DNA of 64,000 bases, taken from NCBI GenBank assembly GCA_002794785.1, contig NBBA01000006.1:496001-560000 (forward strand), in the 5' to 3' direction. Shown here piece by piece: positions 47,617 to 59,932 of the stretch; the stretch's first letter is position 1, and every line of letters begins with the position of its first letter. The position numbers and the translations under genes were made by a program. The notes under the pieces are model-generated. The model was given only the letters and a program-made list of their open reading frames with translations, ran no database searches and was not told where the DNA came from. The DNA comes from Coniferiporia sulphurascens. Taxonomy: Eukaryota > Basidiomycota > Agaricomycetes > Hymenochaetales > Hymenochaetaceae.

Positions 47617-47959
47617 GCTGGAACAGGATACGTATGTCATGCTTTCCCTCAAGTAGACTTTGGATTCTGACGAACCTCCCATCGTCGAAAGATCGGGCGC
47701 TGCTCGGTGTTTTTGAGTGCCGAATTGGTCAGACAGGTCTTAATTGTAATGACATTGTGTAGATACAAGATATTTGTAACGACTTGACTTGCCCTTGATA
47801 AGCATACGTAGCCTGCGCGAATGGATTTATTTTTTACTTGAAGTCTGTCGCGTCTGTAGCCGCCGACGCATTTACATCCTGCCCAAGTCTTGGTGTGAAT
47901 AAGGTGCTTCACACAAACTTGTCGCGTGTTCTGGTAATTGGTCAGCTATTATATACATG

Positions 47960-48276
47960 TATAGCGGTAAGAGAGATACTCTGTTGAGAATATGATAAAA
48001 GCCACGTCCCAAGGTAAGCAGTGCTCTCATTAGTGGCATAGTCAACGGAGAATCTCGATCTGATGACGTGCCTGGGCTCGGAAGCAACAAACACATGAAC
48101 TGGGCCGGTGAAATGCGTCGGGACTTTTCACGAATTCTGAGGAGACAAAGAATAGCGTATTCTTGATCTGGAACAATGATGATGAGTCTGGTGAAGTCGT
48201 TGTAAACGTCTGGCAGATGATTTTCAGCTTGAAGGCGCTTCAAGATGATTTGGTCGACGGTCAGGCTAGTAAATGG
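47960..48276 (-). pseudogene. Duplicated unknown ORF in SDR unit 1
   Basis: Minus-strand reading LTVDQIILKRLQAENHL, then DFTRLIIIVPDQE and REKSRRISPAQFM. The same order appears behind SDR2 (51780-52025: LTVDQTILK..QAESRL, NFVKLIIVTSDQE). It is conserved at the protein level but short and without clear start or end, so it is probably the remnant of a gene or an exon carried with the SDR unit. No family is recognised. Confidence 0.4.
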
Positions 48277-48394
48277 CCCGCGTCGATTAGTAACAACCTT
48301 TCTTCCTCATATCACGCACCTCTGGCTTCGTTTTAGAATCACCCGGATAAATTTCTCCTCAAGAATCTCTTGCTGCACTCGAACACCCACTAGA

Positions 48395-48660
48395 TAATCC
48401 GTCCGTTCTGTTGAAGTTCGAGCTCGATGTTGAGGTCGGCTGTCGGAGCTAGAATTTTTTTCGTAGTATTTTTCTTGTTGTATGCGCACTCGACTTCTCT
48501 CGTGCGATTATCTACTGGTTAGGCGATAGACTTGGTTACGAAGTGCACTCGCCAGCGCCGCGAATTGTTGAAAACTAACACGTTCTACCTATTGCGCTTT
48601 GTAACCATGCACCACCAAATGATCCGTGAACTAGGACACAGGTTCGCCTGTAGACGACAC
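48395..48660 (+). repeat. Dispersed repeat R, copy 3, inserted in SDR unit 1
   Basis: SDR unit 2 joins cgaacaccta directly to aatatgcgcattgcgag (about 52140-52165). Unit 1 has about 265 extra bases between cgaacaccca and acatgcgcgttgcagg. The extra DNA contains the R repeat (48415-48575). This supports an insertion, though deletion from unit 2 is possible. Confidence 0.5.
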
Positions 48661-49442
48661 TCAGCATAGACATGCGCGTTGCAGGAGATCGAAAGAAAAC
48701 GTGTTTTTGTGGCCAAAGGCCTAGATATGGGAGGGTAGAGATAAGGTTTCAGAATGGTGGTGGTCGAAGAGCAACCCTGGTGCCATATGATCTATGCGAA
48801 GTCGGTCGTTCAAAGTTTTCGGCCTCCGAGTCCAGTGCACTTGCTTGTTATAACACCTCCATACTTCCCATTAACGAGGCACACAACTCTGTGACCTGTC
48901 TGTATTTCTGCCCGTTGCAAATGTCTTTCCTGGTGCGCTATTCTCAGGCAAAATGGTTACGTTTCTGGGGATGACGAGTCTGGCGGTTTGCACTTTGCTC
49001 GTCAAAGCTGTGGGATAGCAAACGTCGTGTCCAGCTTCTTGACTCTGCTGCTATTTATCCTTTTTCAATTGGCAAGCCAATATAATTGAACCCTGCATCG
49101 TTCTCGTTGGTACGTGCTTGCTCATCCGGCGGAACTGATAGCTCGCTGCTACTAGTATGTACCGGGAATGGGCTCGGGCTTCATAATTGAGTATGGGATG
49201 CCCGGTCAGTCTTCGTCATGAAAATTATATTGCCAAATATCGTGCGAAGATTCCAGTGGCGCGACGCGTGTTGCCCAAGCTTATCCGTTGGGCTGAATTA
49301 TGATAAACCGTTGATCGTCTGGTTTCAAGTTCAAGTTCATATTATATTATGTTTCTACGGACGCTACTGCGTCGGTGTATGGCGAGTTTCACCTGTGCCA
49401 TTCATTGGTGACCTTTCCTAGATACGGAACTCCGCTTCTATT

Positions 49443-49567
49443 TGCGCCATCTGGGTTCTCAATCAGCAATTTGACGGGGATGATTAAGGCTTATGAAGTC
49501 TATTGGCACTAATGATGCAATCCGGGGATGAAAGAGCATCTGACAGGCGTCAAATTCGTATATAAAA
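49443..49567 (+). promoter_or_regulatory. Conserved upstream block and TATA box of SDR2
   Basis: The block gcgccatc..ggggatgattaaggct..agtctattgg..aatgatgcaatccgggga is nearly identical before SDR3 (53122-53215). TATAAAA at 49561-49567 lies 62 bp before the ATG. Confidence 0.6.
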
Positions 49568-49628
49568 GAGCTGCATCCACTCCAATGAACCCATTGAAAT
49601 AACTCGTCTACAATACACCAAGTTTATC

Positions 49629-50842
49629 ATGTCTTCGAAGCGTCCTATCCTCGTCGTAGCCGGCGTTGGCAATGGTTCAGGTACGTCAATTAACACATTC
49701 GAGCAATTTCCCGCCTCTGGCGCCAGCACTAATATTCATGCATATGCTCATCAGGTACTGGGGCCGCAGCTGCGTACGTCTGAGTTATCAACTTCTACCC
49801 AAGCAAAGCGTATACTGAAACCTCTACAGGAGGTTGTTTGCTAAAGCAGGCTTCCGGGTTGCTCTCATTGCAAGAAACGCGGACCATTTGAAAAAGACTG
49901 CTGACGAAATCAACGCTTCCGGGGGAGAGGTACAGTATTTCAGATTTCCGGCGATTACTGTTCTCCCCCAGATGATCTGATCCGTTCCTTTCCAATACCA
50001 CCAGGCCTCCGCCTTTCCAGTTGCTGCGTACACCTCTGCGGAGCTCAAGTCCGCCTTCGATGCTATCGCCTCCCACTGGCCGGCAACTACATCCACTCTG
50101 CGAGTCGCACTTTGGAACGCGGCATTCAATATCCGAAAGCCGTTCCTGGAAATCACGGACGAAGAGGTCGGCGAGGCTGTCGACACTAATATTCGTGCCG
50201 CGTTCGCTTTCTCCCGCTCTGTAATTACAGCCTTCAAGGGAAACGAATTGGATGAAAACGGGAAACGCGGGACACTTATTTTCACAGGTGCAACCGCGGC
50301 TTGGAGAGGAAACACGACGACCAGTGCCTTCGCGGCTGGCAAATTTGGCGTGCGTGCCCTATCGCAGAGTTTGAATAAGGAATTCGGAAAGGACAATATC
50401 CATGTAAGGTTTCTGCACTGACCTTATTGAATGTGTTGCTGATCTCGTTCATATCTAAGGTTGCGCATGTATGTGACTACTATTTCAATGTTTGGACTGT
50501 CTAATTTATCTTGTTTTTGCTAGGCCGTAATAGATGGCGGTAAGCAGTTCTGTTTATTCTGCCCCCTGAAGTGTCTAATTCGATTCTTGGTCCCGAATAG
50601 CTATTCTAACAGACCTCTGGAGGGGAAGGAGGAACGACCCAGCTTGGGAGCAGAATGCGGACGTTCGTCTTGACCCTGACAGTATTGCCAAGGTACGAGT
50701 GCATAACATCCTGCCTATAAATCCTGGCTTTTGTGATTTTCGTTGACGAAATTCCTTTTAGTCATATCTGTACCTCGCAAACCAAGATCGCTCTGCTTGG
50801 ACATGGGAGCTCGACCTTCGTCCCGCGCATGAGACTTGGTAA
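49629..50842 (+). CDS. SDR2: short-chain dehydrogenase/reductase-like, Phe in place of catalytic Tyr
   Basis: Same eight-exon layout as SDR1 with 19-, 9- and 16-nt exons (49755-49773, 50460-50468 and 50524-50539), predicted 255 residues. It begins MSSKRPILVVAGVGNGSG. The cofactor loop and FAAGK are as in SDR1; the C-terminus ends LDLRPAHETW. It is closest to SDR3 (AFPVAAYTSAELKSAFDAIA in both, apart from one residue). No stop or frameshift is seen. It is probably a recent tandem duplicate. Confidence 0.88.
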
Positions 50843-51779
50843 GCTGGAACAAGATATGGTATGTCACGCTTTCGCGAAGGTGAACAATGGATTCTGATCG
50901 TCGTTGAAGGATCTGGCGTCGCTTAGTGTATACGAGTGACGAACTGCCCAGACGGGGTTCAAACATTATAACAATAGATACAAGAAATTTATGATGGTTT
51001 GATTTGTCTTTGATATGCATGTGTAGCCCGCGTGCGTGAATTACAAGTTTTTGAAGTCCGTACCGTATCATTGTCCCGGCGACACGTGTATCTTACCTTA
51101 TTGCCAGAAATGACCAATCCTTGGTGTGAATAACTACTTCACACGGACCTGGCCCGTGTTTTTCTGTCAATTGGTTGGCTGACCTCTCATATGCATGTAG
51201 CGGTAGGAGCATCTGCTGACAGTACGATTAAAGCTACGCTTTGAGAAGCAATTGGGTAAGTAGGAGACGACTTACCGAGGTGCAGTGTATTCCAAGACGT
51301 TGGTACCATTCCTGGAGAAAGAGAATATACGGTAGATAATTCAATTTTTGCATGGAACAGGGTCTTGATGAGGTCTTTAAAGAGGATGCGAAGAAGTGTC
51401 AGGTTAGACACTTTATAATATCACAGGGTTCGAAGTTCCATTCAATGAACTCTAGACTCATCCAAGCAGAGCAGACCCTAGCCTGGGTTGCGAGCTTTTG
51501 CGTGAAGAGGGCTTCCAACCCATGTGGGGAATCGAAACTGAGAACAGAGACACCGAAACAGAACCATTTTTTCGGTCAAAGCAGGTGAACAGCAACTAAC
51601 GACACAAGCTGCAAGGAGTTGGTAAACGCCGTGTGAATGAGGCACAGACGAGAAAGGCAAGGTGTCCAGTATAGGGGTGCACAGTGGGGAGAGAGTTATA
51701 CGGTAGTCACAAGACAGACAACAGAGAACGACAGAGAGACTGTTGATTTCGTACCGGTAAAGCAGGTCGTGTTGCTGGT

Positions 51780-52025
51780 GGTAGCATAGTTAACGGAGAA
51801 ACTCGATCTAATGGCGTGCCCGGAGACGAAAACAACGGACAATGAGTCGGGCCGGTGTAATACGTCGAGACTTTTCGCGAGGTTTGAGGAAACAGAGGGA
51901 AGCGCACAAGTTCTTGGTCTGAAGTAACAATGATGAGTTTGACGAAGTTGTCATGGACTTCAGTCAGACGACTTTCGGCCTGAGGGCCCTTCAGGATAGT
52001 TTTGGTCGACAGTCAGACCGGTAAA
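51780..52025 (-). pseudogene. Duplicated unknown ORF in SDR unit 2
   Basis: Partner of 47960-48276, with the same reading (LTVDQTILK, QAESRL, LIIVTSDQE) but a shifted frame after that. The plus-strand neighbourhood 52150-52420 also matches 48670-48900, so the whole downstream block was duplicated with the SDR gene. The remaining 50843-51779 and 52026-53121 hold no supported gene. Confidence 0.4.
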
Positions 52026-53121
52026 TGGATCAAGTTGATCAGTACTCTCCTTTCTTCGTTCATACTCGTATCACGCACCCTGAATCCCTTCTCGAATCTC
52101 CCGAAACAATCCTTCCCAAATATTCTCTTGCTGTAGTCGAACACCTAACAAATATGCGCATTGCGAGAGATCTAAAGAAAGTGTGTTATTGTGGCCAAAC
52201 GCTTCGGAGAATGAAAGCAGAAAAAGTTTATGGATTCAGGAAGATGGTGGTCGAAGAGCAACCCTTGGTGTATCCGATGATTCCGATCTGCACGAGTTGG
52301 TCGCCGTCTCTGGCTTCCGTATCTACTCGCTTGCTTCCCCCCGGTCGCACATCCATCTGTACTTTTACTTGTCAAGACTGCCCTTTCCAGTGTGCCAGCC
52401 CAACAGGAGTTACAGGACTGGACTGAATACATTTCTGGGGGCAACGAGTCCAGTGGTCGCTTGTTGGAAAAAGTGGTCGTGTCTCCTTGAATCTGCCGCT
52501 CTATATCCCCTACATCCCACCACCTCGTCCTTTCAACTGCCCCGCAGGTAAACTTGAAGACGTCCGGCTTCTGCATTTGTCTCATCGGTGCGCTTTTTCT
52601 CATCCGGCGGAATTGATAGCTCGCAAAGCCTGCTCCAATGCATTATGCCCCGCGAGTCACCGCCGCCAATGACCATCTCGCCTTACTCGAATGGCCTGGC
52701 ACATCTCCGCATCAGATTTCTCATTGCTACAAAAGGACGTGAAGAAGTGTATCCTTCCGCATGAGTTGCAGCTGGTAACAGGTTCACCGTCGCACTGGAG
52801 GGGTATGCGTATTACGTATCAGCAGGTATCTTCGATACTCCGATACTGGACATTTCCCGTTGCCAAAAAGTCCAAATTTACCGAGTATTGAGGACGGGTC
52901 CATGCTTCATAATTGAAGTATAGGATGTTCAGTCACGCCTCGTTGTGAATATACGAAAATTTCGGTGCAAGTTCTTGCGCCTGGCTCGAGAAAGCACGGC
53001 AAATATTGAGTCTTGGTCATCTGGTTCACATCCCATCATGCTTCTACGGGCAATATACCGTATCGGTGTGTGGTGCTTCACTGAAGGATTTTACTAGGCA
53101 CGGGTTCCTGCTTCTACTTGC

Positions 53122-53240
53122 GCCATCCGAGTCTCAGTCAGCAAATCAACGGGGATGATTAAGGCTTGTAAAGTCTATTGGTACAATGATGCAATCCGGG
53201 GATGAGAGAGCATCAGACGCTGGTAAGCGTCAGTTATTTA
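53122..53240 (+). promoter_or_regulatory. Conserved upstream block and TATA-like box of SDR3
   Basis: It matches 49443-49540 over about 95 bp. A TATTTAA box at 53234-53240 lies about 62 bp before the ATG, the same spacing as in SDR2. Confidence 0.55.
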
Positions 53241-53301
53241 AGGAGCTATCCTCCCCAACTAGCCCACTCAGATAGATCAACTAAACCACTCTACGTCCAT
53301 C

Positions 53302-54488
53302 ATGTCTTTGAAGCGTCCTATCCTCGTCGTGGCCGGCATCGGCAATGGTTCAGGTCCGCTAATTGAGGACATAATTTTCCGCCCCCGACGCAGGCACTAA
53401 TGTTTATGCTCCTGCTCATCAGGTACTGGAGCTGCGACTGCGTACGTTTGAGTTGTCAACTACTATCCAAGCAAAGCGTATGCTAAAATGTCTACAGGAG
53501 ATTGTTTGCTAAGGCAGGCTTCCGAGTTGCTCTTATTGCAAGAAACGCAGACCATCTAAAGAAGACTGCTGACGAAATTAACGCTGCTGGGGGAGAGGTA
53601 TCTTCTGGCGATTACTATTCCCCTCCCAGACGCTCTGATTCGTTAACACTACCAGGCCTCCGCCTTTCCAATCGCTGCATACACGTCTGCGGAGCTCAAG
53701 TCCGCCTTCGATGCTATCGCCTCCCACTGGCCGACTACCACATCCACCCTGCGAGCCGCAGTTTGGAACGCAGTATCCAGCGTTCGGAAGTCGTTCCTGG
53801 ATATCACGGATGAAGAAGTCGGCGAGGCCGTGGACGTCAATATTCGTGCCGCATTCGCCTTCTCCCGCTCTGTGATTACAGCCTTCAAAGGAAACGAGTT
53901 GGACAAGAACGGGAAACGCGGGACACTTATTTTCACAGGCGCAACTGCGTCTTGGAGAGGAAATACGACGACTAGTGCCTTCGCGGCGGGCAGGTCTGGC
54001 GCGCGCGCCCTATCTCAGAGTTTGAATAAGGAATTCGGAAAGGACAACATTCACGTGAGGCTTCCGCATCGACCTAGCTGAACTCGTCGCTGATTCTGTT
54101 TATATCGAAGGTCGCGCATGTGTGTAGCCTCTATTTTATTATTTGGCTTGTCTAATTTATATTATTATTGCTAGGCTATAATCGATGGCGGTGAGCATTC
54201 CTGCCTAGCTTGCCCCAATAAACAAGTGTCTGATTCGATACTCAATCCCGAATAGGTATTCTAACGGACCTCTCGAAGAAAAGGAGGAACGATCCGGCTT
54301 GGGAACAGAACGAGGACGTTCGACTGGACCCTAACAGCATCGCTAAGGTACACCCTTCACTGTAAATCCTAGCTTTTATGACTTTCGCTGACGGAATTTC
54401 CTTTTGGTCATATCTGTACCTCGCAAACCAAGATCGCTCTGCTTGGACGTGGGAGCTCGACCTTCGTCCCGCTCACGAGACCTGGTGA
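53302..54488 (+). CDS. SDR3: short-chain dehydrogenase/reductase-like, both Tyr and Lys of the active site changed
   Basis: Eight exons as in SDR1/2, predicted 255 residues, start MSLKRPILVVAGIGNGSG. The active-site motif reads FAAGR: Phe for Tyr as in the other copies, and Arg for the usual Lys. The frame is open throughout, so the gene seems maintained despite losing both key residues, or is at an early stage of decay. 54489-55341 downstream holds no supported gene. Confidence 0.85.
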
Positions 54489-55341
54489 ACCAAATAAGGT
54501 GCGTGGAGGGTAATCTTCCCCAAATTGAAACTTCTAATCCTGATTTATTGGCTAGAAGAAACGGTTAGCAGGAGTTACAACCACCATCAATGGAATCGAT
54601 GTTGACCAGTATTCTTGCGTACCGAATTGCTCAGATGAATTCGCAGCGCCCATATTAATGAATACAAGGGAATGTACGTACTATATGCGGCCTTGTTAGT
54701 ACGTAGGCTATGTGAACGGAATGCATTTTCTTTCCGAGTCGATCCCACCATGCTTGTGAGTGTAGGGCCTCGGTGATGCGATGTCTCACTGCTCGGAGAT
54801 CAACTCGAGACGAAAATCCGACAAAGAAGGTTTTACGGGGATGCATACAAGCATTAGCAATTTTTCATGGCGTATTTCCTGTGAGGTTGCAGTCGATAAG
54901 GGCATGATGACTGAATGATCGTTTGATAATAACTACGGCTTGTGCGGGAAAATGCAAGGGTTAGAAGCAATAGCTGACTCCTCTGGCATGTCTACTTTGT
55001 TCCGTGCGATATTTACGCCAATATGCTCTGAACCCGATAAATGTACAAATATTTCTTCAAACAGTAACGAGCACACCGTGATGGCTGTGCAGCTCGGTCG
55101 AATGCTATATGCGCCTCCGTAATATTCAATAAATTTATCAATAGTCTGGAAACCTATAGTACGACAAAGACTCCAATATAGAGTAGAAGTAGGAATAATA
55201 ATATAAGCCGACACATATACAGTATACTACGCTAGGAATTGGAGTACGTGCGAAAGCGGACAGGACAGCAGTGTCGGTACCGACAGACGGAACGAGGTGT
55301 AGGCCCCAAGAGATAAGAAGAGAAAGAGTAGAGAAGGCTCA

Positions 55342-58301
55342 TTAAATATTATACCTAACCCGCACGTCTCCAAGCCGAGAATCAATATCTTCCAGTGTCA
55401 TTTTCTCGTCGATACCTGACTGCCTGCCAGGAAGGATCGGCAGCTGCCCGATCATGTTGTCGCCGTGTAGCACCGCAAGCCAACTCAGCAGGTCAAAGCG
55501 ACGGCGTGGTACGGCGAGCGGTAGACTTGGCACGCACAACCCCGCTATCACTCCGATGACGAGAAGAAGCGACGTCGTGATCAGCATGGGCACTCGTGGA
55601 ACGTACACAACTGCGAGAATGCGTGATGGGTAGGAGCGAGCGACAAGTGCTCCACGCCCAGCGAGGAATGGCAGTACGTTCGTTGCGTCTGCCGCAGCGC
55701 GAACAGCCGCGTAGCGTGTCGCTGACAATTTTGTATATCCGCTCGGTCCATACCCATTTGTAAAAGATACAAGCTGCGGAGGGAGAATAAGTCGGTAGGT
55801 ATCGGCCGGGTAATATACGTTGAGAGAGATCTGACAGCTTACCAGCGGTGAAGGAACATAAAAAAAGTCCCGACCGTTATCCTTAATCATCTGGTTAATC
55901 GAGTTATCGTGCGCGACCTCAAATGCGTCTGTCTTGCCCGCCGAGTTAAGTGAGCGCTGTACCTGAAATCCTCCAGAACTAAGTTTACGTTTGCGCTTTG
56001 CGCCGGACCCGTCTGTATCGCTGTCGAGTACGTCCGCACCTCGCCGCACGATACGTGTTGATGAGGGCGGGGCGCCCGTCGTGTTGTATGTCTCGACGAT
56101 CCAGGCTTCGTAAGTCTCAACGCAAACGGCAGAGTCGTACCCGACAAACGTCTCTGCACCCGTCTCGTCAGGTACGGGGCCACCGTGAACCGGGAAGGTA
56201 CCATTCGGTGTGTACGTCTCATTGACCCGCACTAGGAGAACCTCAATCTCTGTCCAGCCATTACCGGACGAGCCTTTATTATTTCTGTCAGAGATAGGAA
56301 AGGATGAAATAATTAATGCGCACCCAGGTCTGTGGGTAAGCTCATATAACTATGGGCAACACCATTGTTAGAGAACTGTCCTATATGCGTATATAAGCTT
56401 CACTTCATAGGAATGAACCCCGGACAACTCACCTGCAACAATTATTGTGCTTGCATTCACCCCAGCAGGTACCGAGTCGTTAGCGCTGAGCACATTCGTC
56501 AAGTTTGCGGCCGGGAGATCTGGATACGTGATTGACAGCTTTGCAAATATGTCTTTCAAGATGAAGTCAGGCACAAAAATGTACGTGAATCCGTCGGCCG
56601 ACACCGGTGTTCTATTTGGGCGTAAGATACTCTCTATGAAACCTAAAGAATAACTGCTGTCTTACAGGTACGTCTCCGGCTCAGGCAGCTTCTCGCAGTG
56701 GATCCGGATCCCCCACTTTGGGAATCTATCATAACTAAGCGTCAGTACTTATTTCAACTTCAGTGTAATTATGAAGTACTTACTGAACTAGTTCGCTCGA
56801 TTGATTATCCGAGACCGTCCCGTCCGTAAGTACGGCGCTCTTCGCGTTCGATGCTGCCGTTGTCGTAAACGTGGAGAGGTCAAAGGTGCCAAAGCCAACG
56901 CCATCCACACGTAGCTGGTCAGCGTATGACTGCGCAAAGTACACCGTATCGTTCTCAAATTCAAAGGCCACAGCTGACGGAAGGTCAGTGAGTGAGGCGA
57001 AGGGTGCGAGCGTCCACGTCTGCACGAACGCCTGTTTCGTAATCATGGCTGAGCTCGTTAGAGAGAATTTGAATTTTATGACGACGTACAGCAAAAACGC
57101 TCTCGAGGTTCTTGGCGTCCCCGATGTCCGCGACACTGAGGTCACCCCAGACGAGGACCTCGTTGAACGTATCATGCTGCAGTGCTATGGCCATGTCAAT
57201 AGTGACGATGCGGCCAAAGATAAACGAGAGCGAAGAGCATAGCACCACTAGGAATAAGAAGAATAGGATGCAGAGCGACCATGGTCGTCGGCTGCATGGA
57301 CAATCAGATCAAGCAACATAGTTTATTGCAAAAAGGGCTTACTCGTAAGACTTCTGGGCCAAGTGGAGTGTGGTCCTATTTATCCATCTGGTTTTAAGAA
57401 GGCCAAGTGCAGAGAATATACTAATTGAATCATGCGTTTGTCGTGAGAGGTCACGCAGTAAGATACCGGGGGAGTGCACGTCTCCGTCGTTATCTCTGCT
57501 CATATGGATAAGAGTTGCCCAGGCTATGCAAAATAACGTAAGGACGAATGGCATGAAGGACTGGACCTAAATTAACTCACTACTCGCTTCCAGATACCGT
57601 CTCGAGAATCCCAAAAGCAAAATCGCGAGAGAAAAGCCAAGTAATCCGGAGCCGGCACCGACAATCGCCCGTGCCCAGAAAATTGAACGGTTGCTTGCAA
57701 TTTTACTCACAAGTATAAAAAATGGATACGAAACCGCACACAACGTAGCAAACAGAGCGAGATGTAACCAATGTGGACGCTCAAACAGACGCTGACTGTC
57801 CTTTGGAAGCTTCGCATTGCGCGGGACTGCCACGTAAGAGCCTAATCTTTCTCCGCCTCGCTTCTGTAAGAGAGGACTCGAAGGGAGGTACTCTTCGTCC
57901 TTTACAGTAAGCTCGGATTCAGGGTGAGTCGATACAGACTTGCGCTCGAGTCCGAAGCCGGATGACAGGCTGCTTTTGGTGTACAGAGTTTCCCCGGAGT
58001 ACAGAGGAGGCGTGAAGGTACACGCGGAGGCGTTAGAAATTGCTGAACACGTAGAAGAATTAGAGTACACAGAGGTGATTGCGAGCAGCGGTGGGCGGTT
58101 CTGCACGCTCATTGTATCGCTTCCGGATTCCGAGTCTGCATCGCTGCTATCCATAGTAGTTCGAACCAGGTCACCGCCGAAGGGGATAACAGTACGCCCA
58201 TTATGTCGAAGGCTTTCAGTAACCCAATCATGCAGGCCAGCCTGAGAGCGAGGCCCCATGACTCTCCTACGGTTGCCGGTGTTACTTTGTGGGCTTTTCA
58301 T
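55342..58301 (-). CDS. Multi-pass membrane protein, unknown function (817 aa)
   Basis: Eight exons: 57581-58301, 57343-57523, 57090-57291, 56784-57031, 56666-56725, 56433-56611, 55843-56273, 55342-55773; all phases join in frame. Residues 1-180 are Ser-rich and probably disordered. Hydrophobic helices occur near 183-205, 210-233, 307-328 and 737-757; a large, probably extracytoplasmic, part with many N-glycosylation-type sites (NDT, NAS, NET) lies between the last two. The C-terminal tail is charged. The start is the ATG after a TATA-like TATATA (58403-58408); an earlier in-frame ATG near 58418 is possible. The 159-nt intron (56274-56432) is the least certain junction. No known domain is recognised. 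Confidence 0.75.
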
Positions 58302-59932
58302 TGTCAAAGATCTATGCAGGCAAGAGAGCGAGTCTGAGGGGTTGCTGTAGGAGCGTAATGGGGCTGAGTGGATACTGTCTGATTCATGGACTGTGGGGTA
58401 TGTATATAAAGCGGCCATCGCCGTCCGGTTTCTTGGTACTTCAGGGTTTTGGACTCTCGATATCATTCACCATTCGGCGGTGCAACATCCCCGGAGGTGG
58501 ACTACATTGGCTGTACGCGCGTCCATCATGTATAAAAGACCACAAACATTACTCCGTGAGACCCGCGCTGGTAGTGGGGAATAGCAAAAAACGTCGACCA
58601 GACAGCGGTTACAAGAGTGCCAGTGTCCCCAAGCCCGGCCAGATATTCAGCGACGATTGGATGTGACCATAGCCAGTTGCAGCAAATCAATTCGGATGCG
58701 AGCGCAATCCATAAAAAGGCGACAAAGTAAGCAAATAACGAAGATTTTGAGATAGTTCTGGAGAGGCCTACGGCCGCATCGATTCCAGGAGATCAAGAGC
58801 ATTCGTTGATCCAAGATTGGCGTTATTACATGTGGCTAAATTTGGAAGCGCGGCGTGGCGCAGTTCAAACGACCATAAAAATATTATTACAATAAAGTTT
58901 GTAATGAACGAGGTTCTGTAATACAAAATCGGCATCCTGACTTTCCACAACCTCTTTCAAGTTACTGCCAATGTGCTGAGCCTTTTCTCTCGTTGTCCCA
59001 CTCAATCACGCGTGTTTGTTTTTGAAATAACGCACCCCTCGCACCTTTGTTCCCAAATCTTGCAGACAAGCTTGCGCCGCGTCCGTTTGGGGAGGTTGGC
59101 TGCGGTGTTGATCAAAACACCCCGGGTCCTGCTGTGGAGACGCCTGCGCCCAACAACAGTTAGCTAAAGTACTAATCACTTCAGAAATGGAGATACAGTA
59201 CACGCACTCGTGGGAGGTGGCAAATAAGTGTGCACCTCAGTCTAGCAGGATTTCCAGAATCATATCAGTGCTCAATGCTTACGATCTCTAGATTCTCTAC
59301 TAGTCCACAGAATTAATATATGCGTCTACTAGGATTACCGGATGGAACAGTACTAGTCCTCAGGCTAGACACGACGACGGTTGGACGTAACCATGGCCAA
59401 GTTGCAGCAATCGCATTCGAGCGCGACCGTAGACGAATAACGGAGATTTTGCCAGTGAAAGAGGCTATGATGAGTACTGTTTGTTGATCTAAGATCGGCG
59501 CTATTGTGGGCAGGGCGGTGCATACTACACAGCCATAGTTGGAAGGGCGCTATTGCGATATATAAAGCGCTAGTGAATGTACGCAGTTACATTATTAGAC
59601 AAATGCAGATTATGATGAGTAAATGGTGCCTCCCGCTCAGAATGCACCGGCACGATGGGAATGCTCAGCGGCCATGGCTTGGAAGTTTGCCCACCGGACG
59701 GGGGGCATTGCTGTACGAACAATCCGGTTTTTCCTTCTCGAGTATGCTACCGGCCCTTCGATTCATCGAGGGCTCTTCAAATTACAGGGAATATAACGCT
59801 CCCATTACTTCCCTATGCGTTGCAACGCGCCCTATAAAAGCTACAATGACTGTTATTGTGCATGTCGTACGCCGAACCAGTTCCGGGTCCAATGTACATT
59901 TAAAAATACAACATATACCATCCGTGTACTAG
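58302..59932. other. Intergenic with a degenerate direct repeat
   Basis: 58656-58860 and 59378-59560 are related (gattggatgtgacca / ggttggacgtaacca, ttgatccaagattggcgttatt / ttgatctaagatcggcgctatt). The purpose is unknown; it may be a small old duplication. No gene was seen. Confidence 0.45.
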
